Positions 27,205-32,946 of a DNA stretch of 32,946 bases are shown in pieces; the first letter of the stretch is position 1; every line of letters begins with the position of its first letter. Source of the DNA: Psychrobium sp. GTDB taxonomy: Bacteria; Pseudomonadota; Gammaproteobacteria; Enterobacterales; Psychrobiaceae. The DNA lies in NCBI GenBank assembly GCA_013214905.1, contig JABSRV010000018.1, forward strand, positions 1 through 32,946, in the 5' to 3' direction. The position numbers and the translations under genes were made by a program. The notes beneath the pieces were generated by a model. The model did no database searches. It was not told the DNA's origin and saw only the letters and a program-made list of their open reading frames with translations.

Positions 27205-28119
27205 ATGGGTAAGTTAACATTTGCAGTGCTAGTCGATGGCGAAAATGCTGCTTATAGTGACTATTTAGCGACGTTAGAAGAAGTCGAGAAATATGGTACG
27301 GTGGCGATTAAATGGGTGTATGCCGATTGGACATCGCCTAACCAAAATGGTTGGAAGGATATATTGAAAGAAACGGCATCTAGTCCTAAACAGCAATTCC
27401 ATTATGCCAAAGATGCCGCGGATCATGCCTTGGTGATGGATGCTATAGAGCTAATTATTACCAACCCAAGAATCACAGGGGTGTGCATTGTTTCAAGTGA
27501 CGGTGGCTTTGGTAGTTTAGCGCAAAGGATCCGTGAAAAAGGCCAGCATGTAATGGCGATTGGCCAAGAAAATACACCAGAGCATTTTAGACGAGCTTGT
27601 CATAATTTTGTATATACCAAAAATCTATCAGTTACTGAAAGTAGTAACGTCAATGTCGATCTTGCAGAGCTATTAATTGAGGCGTATCAGCGATGCGCAT
27701 TGTCGCAAGAGCGAGTCTATTTAGGTGATATGGGTACGATACTAAAACAAATTAACTCATCTTTTGATTGCCGTAATTATAATTTTCAAACACTCGGTAA
27801 ATTGATTAAACAGCAGTCGGGATTATTTGATGTTGATATAGAAAACAGTAGTTGCTATATCACGCTAAAAAATCCAATTAAAGACAGTGAGATTAATACG
27901 ATGAATGGCAAAGTCCGAAAGTTAAATGAAGGGAAAGATTATGGTTTTATTCGCAGTGACGCTGGAGATTTTCATTTCAAGCTCGTTGAGATTACATCCA
28001 AAGAGCAAACAATAAAGCAAGGTAGCTCGGTCATGTTTGATGTAAATACAATAGACCTTGCTAAGGACAAAAGCAAAACCTATTCTCCATCAGCCTTCAA
28101 TATTCGGTTAGCTTCTTAA
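27205..28119 (+). CDS. NYN-domain predicted RNase with OST-HTH/LOTUS and C-terminal cold-shock-like domain
   Basis: LVDGENAAY..., VSSDGGFGSLAQRIREKGQHVMAIG (NYN); VDLAELLIEAYQ...GDMGTILKQINSSFDCRNYNFQTLGKLI (LOTUS); NGKVRKLNEGKDYGFIRSDAGDFHF (CSD-like). Confidence 0.85.
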   Translation: MGKLTFAVLVDGENAAYSDYLATLEEVEKYGTVAIKWVYADWTSPNQNGWKDILKETASSPKQQFHYAKDAADHALVMDAIELIITNPRITGVCIVSSDGGFGSLAQRIREKGQHVMAIGQENTPEHFRRACHNFVYTKNLSVTESSNVNVDLAELLIEAYQRCALSQERVYLGDMGTILKQINSSFDCRNYNFQTLGKLIKQQSGLFDVDIENSSCYITLKNPIKDSEINTMNGKVRKLNEGKDYGFIRSDAGDFHFKLVEITSKEQTIKQGSSVMFDVNTIDLAKDKSKTYSPSAFNIRLAS

Positions 28120-28181
28120 TCGTTAATATCATTGGGGAAGTTAGTGGGCTTTCGAACATCATCATATTACCCTCTTGCGCG

Positions 28182-28206
28182 GGTAAGTGTGCCGTTAACA
28201 CTTACC
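28182..28206. terminator. Hairpin between convergent genes, overlaps stop codon of the ATPase gene
   Basis: GGTAAGTGT-GCCGTTA-ACACTTACC, perfect 9-bp stem. Confidence 0.45.
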
Positions 28207-29517
28207 AATCAATGCCTCAATTTTCCCCGCATAATAAAGCGGGGCGACTATTGCCTTTGGATCGTCTAATGAACCCGTTGAGCCTATTAGTTTGAGTGTT
28301 TTTGTTGGCTGATAGCGCAGCACGTAACTAGCGAGTGATTTAGCGCGGGTGCGTTTTCCGCTTTTGACTTCAACGGGGATGATGTCGCCGTCGTTTGTCT
28401 TTATCACAAATTCAATTTCGGCGCGGGCATACTCCCAAGAGTAAGTTGGCTGATGGTTGTGGGCAATGAGTTCGTTTTGCACGAAGTTCTCGCTGATGTA
28501 ACCTTTGTAATTAAAACTCTGCTGTTGGTGTTCTTGGAAAGTGATACCTAGCATGTGGCCTAGTAAGCCAAGATCAAAGAAAAAGAGTTTAAAGTAATTG
28601 TCTTTGGCTAGCGCGGGCAGTGGCGAGGTTGGTTGGCTTTCTATTGGGTGGCATTTTGAGATTAGTTTACATTTCTCTAGATAATTGATTAGCCCAGCTA
28701 ATTCTTGGTATCTATTTTTTTTCTCGATAACATCTTTAAACTTGAAACGTTTTACAGAGTCATCAATGTTTTTGGCTAGCTGTGTCGGCACCTGTTTGAA
28801 CACTTGTTGAATATGCTGCGCCGACATTTTCCCTGAGTATTTCCCGAAATCTCGCTCGTAACCGGCAATGAGTGAGGCGTGTATTTGTGATACTTGTTGT
28901 GTGCATTCTAATATGCCGTGAGTTTCTTTAGCGGTAAACCATTGTGCAACGGCTTCTGGCATACCACCTACAAAGTAGTATTGGGTCAGTAAATCAAATA
29001 GTTTTTTATGGGCAATGCTACTCATATTTATCTGCTCATATGCTTTTATTAGCGCAGGTTGCTTTGACGCCCATAAAAACTCTTCGAAGGTTAATGGCGA
29101 TAGATGAAATAACTCAACCTTGCCGACAGGGAATGAGCCAAGCAAACCAATGTTTGAGCCCGACGCGCAAATAAACATTTCTGGCTGTTGTTCTGCAAAA
29201 AATTTGAGAGAGTTGATGGCCGCCTGACACTCGCCAATTTCGTCAAATATGATAAGGGTATTTAATTTGTCGATGCTTAAATTAAGGGTCAATTCGATGT
29301 TGGCTAGGATGTCATCTGGGTTTAGCGAATCAGCAAAAAAATCGGCATAACTTGGTTGTTCTAGGAAGTCTAATCTCACTACTTGCCTAAACTGTTGGCC
29401 AAATAGTTGTTGCAGCAGATAAGATTTCCCTGTTTGGCGCGCGCCGTCGAGCAGTATAGGCTTTCTGTGTGGCGTTTCTTTCCACGCGATAAGTTTGTTT
29501 AGTAGGCGGCGCTGCAT
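28195..29517 (-). CDS. AAA_14 / DUF4143 family ATPase
   Basis: MQRRLLNKLIAWKETPHRKPILLDGARQTGKSYLLQQLFG; IIFDEIGECQAAINSLKFF; C-term VEVKSGKRTRAKSL; start chosen at internal Met. Confidence 0.9.
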   Translation of the reverse strand: MQRRLLNKLIAWKETPHRKPILLDGARQTGKSYLLQQLFGQQFRQVVRLDFLEQPSYADFFADSLNPDDILANIELTLNLSIDKLNTLIIFDEIGECQAAINSLKFFAEQQPEMFICASGSNIGLLGSFPVGKVELFHLSPLTFEEFLWASKQPALIKAYEQINMSSIAHKKLFDLLTQYYFVGGMPEAVAQWFTAKETHGILECTQQVSQIHASLIAGYERDFGKYSGKMSAQHIQQVFKQVPTQLAKNIDDSVKRFKFKDVIEKKNRYQELAGLINYLEKCKLISKCHPIESQPTSPLPALAKDNYFKLFFFDLGLLGHMLGITFQEHQQQSFNYKGYISENFVQNELIAHNHQPTYSWEYARAEIEFVIKTNDGDIIPVEVKSGKRTRAKSLASYVLRYQPTKTLKLIGSTGSLDDPKAIVAPLYYAGKIEALIGKC

Positions 29518-29570
29518 GATATATTTAACCAAATATGACGATTGAATAAGCACATGTTAGCACATGGATT

Positions 29571-29660
29571 ACACTTTAATGCGCATTAAAGTGTGGTAAA
29601 ACTACATTTTAATGCGCGTAAAAATGTAAAATTATCACATTTTTGTGCGCTTTAACGTGG
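29571..29660. repeat. Three 24-bp palindromic iterons at 33-bp spacing
   Basis: 29571 ACACTTTAATGCGCATTAAAGTGT; 29604 ACATTTTAATGCGCGTAAAAATGT; 29637 ACATTTTTGTGCGCTTTAACGTGG. Confidence 0.85.
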
Positions 29661-29671
29661 GCGTGTTGACG

Positions 29672-30667
29672 CTATTTAGGCTGTTTAATCCAAAAAACGT
29701 GATTGAACAGTTCACTAGGGATAAAGGGGGTGGGCTCAAGCATGGATGTCTTTTCGATGGTAATTAGGCCAAATAAATTCCAAAAACGATGGAGCATACG
29801 CAATGAATAGGCGTTAATGGTCCGCTCATAAGGTGTCTGATATTTGTCATCAATAAAGTCTTCCACGGCCATTGGGAAGCTGTCGATAATATGTTGTGCA
29901 AAACCCTTGGTGGTGAATTTTTTATTTTGTTGTTGCAGCTGGGCTAATTGCCATAGCGCATAGCTGGTGGTTTGAGGCAAAAATCGTGATTCGTTATAGC
30001 CGTCTTCATAGGCCCAGTTGTAGCTTAGGGTGTAGTAGTCAAACAGGGTTTGATAGATTTGCACGATGCTAAGTTTCTTGCCCCTTTGGGTTAGGGAGAA
30101 ATGTTTTTTCTGGAATTTTATGATGCCTAAATCGGTTAATAACAGGCGCACTACATTGAGGCTGGAAAAATCATCTTCTTTACTCACTACGTTATGGTTG
30201 TAGCTAAGCCCTGCATCAATGAATTGCTCAGCCGCTTGAGCGTAAATGAATTTTACTGCCGCTGCCGGTAGATTTCCTTTGGCGGTGGCTTTAAGCGGAG
30301 CTTCATGTAATAGCGCCAGTAAATGAAGGGTAATTTGCATGACCGGTGTTTGTGTTATGGTTTGTTCGTCTAGTTCTGGCTGCCAACCAATTAATTCTTG
30401 TTCGTCTAGCGGTAACATCAGCATGTGATGGACGTGCTCGGACGACAGGCCATGAAATTCATCACGTTGCTGGTCGTTATGCTCCATCACTTGTTGGTCA
30501 AGAAATTCCTGCATTTCTTCGAGTGACGCAAAGTCTTGTGCCGCAATAGCGGCGGCTAATTGCTCGGTGACTTCGCTCGCTGGCGATGGCATGTCGGCTA
30601 GGCAACATTTTTTATATTTTTTTCCACTGCCACATGGGCATGGTTCATTACGAGATACTTTTGTCAT
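29672..30667 (-). CDS. SEC-C motif-containing protein
   Basis: N-term VSRNEPCPCGSGKKYKKCC. Confidence 0.85.
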   Translation of the reverse strand: MTKVSRNEPCPCGSGKKYKKCCLADMPSPASEVTEQLAAAIAAQDFASLEEMQEFLDQQVMEHNDQQRDEFHGLSSEHVHHMLMLPLDEQELIGWQPELDEQTITQTPVMQITLHLLALLHEAPLKATAKGNLPAAAVKFIYAQAAEQFIDAGLSYNHNVVSKEDDFSSLNVVRLLLTDLGIIKFQKKHFSLTQRGKKLSIVQIYQTLFDYYTLSYNWAYEDGYNESRFLPQTTSYALWQLAQLQQQNKKFTTKGFAQHIIDSFPMAVEDFIDDKYQTPYERTINAYSLRMLHRFWNLFGLITIEKTSMLEPTPFIPSELFNHVFWIKQPK

Positions 30668-30738
30668 TTGAATGCCGTTGTTATTTTTTATAGCCGTATA
30701 ATAACGCTAATGAACCGATTGTGGTAATGGGATGTAGC

Positions 30739-32109
30739 ATGAATAAACAATTGCAGCAGTTGTTAGCTAAAGCGACGGAAACAGAGCTTAAAGAGATAGT
30801 AACCGGCATCTTTGGGCTTAGTAGCGCTGTCGATGCGCGTATTGAGAGTATGTTATTAACGAGCAGCCCTAAAGCTTTGGCTATTGCGCTAAAAAATCGC
30901 ATTGCTGCTGTTAAGCGTGGGCGAAGTTTTATTGACTACCGTCTATGCGCTGAATTTAGCGGTCAGCTTGACGCTATTGTCGATGATATTACCCTATTAG
31001 TTGATAGTGCGCCGCAATTGGCGTTTGAGTTAGTCGATGCCTTTATTGCAACCCATACCAGTGTTTACGAACGCAGTGATGACTCATCAGGTTATATCGG
31101 CATGAGCTATCAAGAAGCAGTAACACTGTGGCTTAAAGTAGCCAGCGCTTGGCGCGTTATTGATGCTCAGGCAATTGATTGGGTTGAGGTGGTGTTTAAT
31201 TATCATAATGATAACGAGTATGCGGTATGGGATGAACTCATCAGTGGCAGCGGTCCGTTATTAAGTGACGACGAATTAACGCAACTGGTTTGGCGTTTTG
31301 AAGCGCAATTTAAGCAAGCACAGATACAAGATGATTCGGGTTACAGTGCGAAAAATACTAATGCTACATTCGCTATTGCGGGTGTTGCACAAGCGCTGGG
31401 TAGTGTTGAGCTGTTTGAACGCGCGACCTTCCTTCGATCGCCGTCGCCCAATGAGTTACAAAAGGCTAATATTGTTGAGTTTTGTCTGGGCGTGAACGAT
31501 GGTGATGCCGCGTTAAAATGGTTAGCGCCAACATGGAGTGGCTATCATGAGACAACGCGGTTAGGTTTGCTCGATAAAACGCTCAACTTGCTAGGAAAAC
31601 ATGATGAGTTGAGGGCTTTGCGAGTTCAGCAATATGAATTGCAACCAGATCATCTTCGTTTAAGCGCGTTGCTCGAAGTCTCTAGTGGTGAACAAGCCAA
31701 TGAACTTCGTCAGCACGCTCTTGGGAAAAGCCTCAGCCTTAGTAATTTAACGCTGAGGATCAGAGCTGTCATTGATCTAGGTGCCGTCGATATCGCGGCG
31801 GCACAAATTATTGAGTCTCGGGAGCGCTGTGATGAGATATGTTTTAGTCATTTAGGTGATATAACTAAGGTGTTTGTTAAAGCGGGAGAGTTCGTGGCGG
31901 CGGTAATCTGTTATCGAAGCTTACTCGAAGATATTTTAAATGACGGACGCTCAAAGGCTTATCATTATGCGGCGAGTTATTATCAGAAACTGGCAACGTT
32001 TGATGAGGTAATTAATGACTATCAGCCAATCCAAAACTGGCAAGAGTATCAAGAATGTTTACGCAAAATACACGGTCGAAAATCTGCTTTTTGGCGTAGG
32101 ATTAAGTAA
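30739..32109 (+). CDS. DUF6880-like protein
   Basis: Long ORF, divergent from the SEC-C gene; MNKQLQQLLAKATETELKEIVTGIFGLSSAVDARIESML. Confidence 0.6.
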   Translation: MNKQLQQLLAKATETELKEIVTGIFGLSSAVDARIESMLLTSSPKALAIALKNRIAAVKRGRSFIDYRLCAEFSGQLDAIVDDITLLVDSAPQLAFELVDAFIATHTSVYERSDDSSGYIGMSYQEAVTLWLKVASAWRVIDAQAIDWVEVVFNYHNDNEYAVWDELISGSGPLLSDDELTQLVWRFEAQFKQAQIQDDSGYSAKNTNATFAIAGVAQALGSVELFERATFLRSPSPNELQKANIVEFCLGVNDGDAALKWLAPTWSGYHETTRLGLLDKTLNLLGKHDELRALRVQQYELQPDHLRLSALLEVSSGEQANELRQHALGKSLSLSNLTLRIRAVIDLGAVDIAAAQIIESRERCDEICFSHLGDITKVFVKAGEFVAAVICYRSLLEDILNDGRSKAYHYAASYYQKLATFDEVINDYQPIQNWQEYQECLRKIHGRKSAFWRRIK

Positions 32110-32225
32110 TTGAGTATATCGTTTTTTTCGCGTTCAAATATTTATTAGAGACGTGATCAAATTTATATTGAACGTTTTCTGGCATGTTTTTTTAAGTTAG
32201 CGCTGTACGTCAAAGGGGATTTATT

Positions 32226-32654
32226 ATGGTTAAGGTTAGTCAAAGAGAATTGTCATTTGCATTAGATGCGTCCACGTTTATGTCGTCTGATGATATTGAA
32301 GCGTTCGTTTGCACGAAAACGGGCAAAGTATGGGTTGCAGGTCTTGACGATGTTACTGGAGAAGAAGAGGCGTTGCCGGATGATTTATATAGTAATGAGC
32401 AGTATATTTTGTTGCCAGATAAGCGCGATTTAGATCTTGGTCGTGATTTGGTGATGCAGTTTGTTAATGAATTTTTGCCCGATGAAATTGAACGTGTTTA
32501 CGGATATTTCCGCCGTTCGGGTGCTTATGGTCATTACAAAGCGCTGTTGCAAACTAATGAGCTCTTAGATGAGTGGCATCAATTTGAAGAGCAGCAAGTG
32601 GATAAAGCGCTGCGAGATTGGTGTGCTGAGAATAATTTACAGATGGAAGAGTGA
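32226..32654 (+). CDS. UPF0158 family protein
   Basis: LPDKRDLDLGRDLVMQFVNEFLPDEIERVYGYFRRSGAYGHYKALL. Confidence 0.8.
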   Translation: MVKVSQRELSFALDASTFMSSDDIEAFVCTKTGKVWVAGLDDVTGEEEALPDDLYSNEQYILLPDKRDLDLGRDLVMQFVNEFLPDEIERVYGYFRRSGAYGHYKALLQTNELLDEWHQFEEQQVDKALRDWCAENNLQMEE

Positions 32655-32661
32655 TCATATT

Positions 32662-32784
32662 GTTATCCCGCTGGTGTTTTGATGCGGGATCTTATGAGGC
32701 GCGTTACTCTGGTTTAGGCAGCGCTTAGTTTAAGGGAGTAACAGGCTGCGTGAGATCCCCGATAAAAAGAACTCGGGGATGACG
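32662..32784. repeat. Two-hairpin dispersed repeat, copy 4
   Basis: GTTATCCCGCTGGTGTTTTGATGCGGGATCTTA ... TGAGATCCCCGATAAAAAGAACTCGGGGATGACG. Confidence 0.75.
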
Positions 32785-32872
32785 GGTTTCTTCGACCTCG
32801 GGGATGACGGGGCTTTTTCGATCTCGGGGATGCGGGTCTGTTTCGACCCGGGGATAAAGGGTCTATTTCTAC
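32772..32872. repeat. 25-26 bp minisatellite, four units, derived from the repeat tail
   Basis: Units start at 32772, 32797, 32823 and 32848: CTCGGGGATGACGGGTTTCTTCGAC and variants. Confidence 0.8.
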
Positions 32873-32946
32873 CACAGGGTTGGCGCTTTTCTTTCGTTTG
32901 CTCATTAATAATTAACCAACTTTAATTTGCCATATATCTGCCATAT

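Noticed and set aside
32714-32905. 63-aa minus ORF with repetitive SPRSKKPRHPRGRRNPSSPS text
   Set aside because: Translation of the minisatellite and hairpin repeat, not a gene.

Overview
Gammaproteobacterial chromosome segment, probably Alteromonadales/Colwelliaceae-like (inference from protein flavour only). Left part (1-13 kb): a decayed methyl-accepting chemotaxis gene cut by nested IS630-family elements, a SapC-family gene, an oxyR-ahpC-ahpF peroxide-response cluster with a readable OxyR-type operator, an LRAT/NlpC-like protein, SDR and acyl-CoA dehydrogenase genes with a divergent AraC regulator, and a class I fructose-bisphosphate aldolase. Right part (13-32 kb) is accessory and defence-island-like: a methyltransferase-HNH fusion; integron-type gene cassettes with three attC-like sites and no integrase in the window (CALIN-like); a translationally coupled NERD/zinc-ribbon plus PLD-helicase-DUF3427 pair; a divergent second NERD gene; a coupled three-gene unit of unknown function; a GRDP-like protein with a Cys-rich tail; an NYN-LOTUS-CSD protein; an AAA/DUF4143 ATPase preceded by three 24-bp palindromes at exact 33-bp spacing; and SEC-C, DUF6880-like and UPF0158 genes. 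Strongest hunt results: (i) the attC/cassette array, where each of two cassettes begins with the exact reverse complement of its own attC R'' site (11/11 and 9/9 nt), one cassette carrying a DuOB-like/DUF488/DUF4326 operon; (ii) a dispersed two-hairpin repeat family with covarying stems and minisatellite tails; (iii) the palindromic iteron array; (iv) the nuclease/helicase gene pairs. All family names come from reading the sequence; no searches were run.
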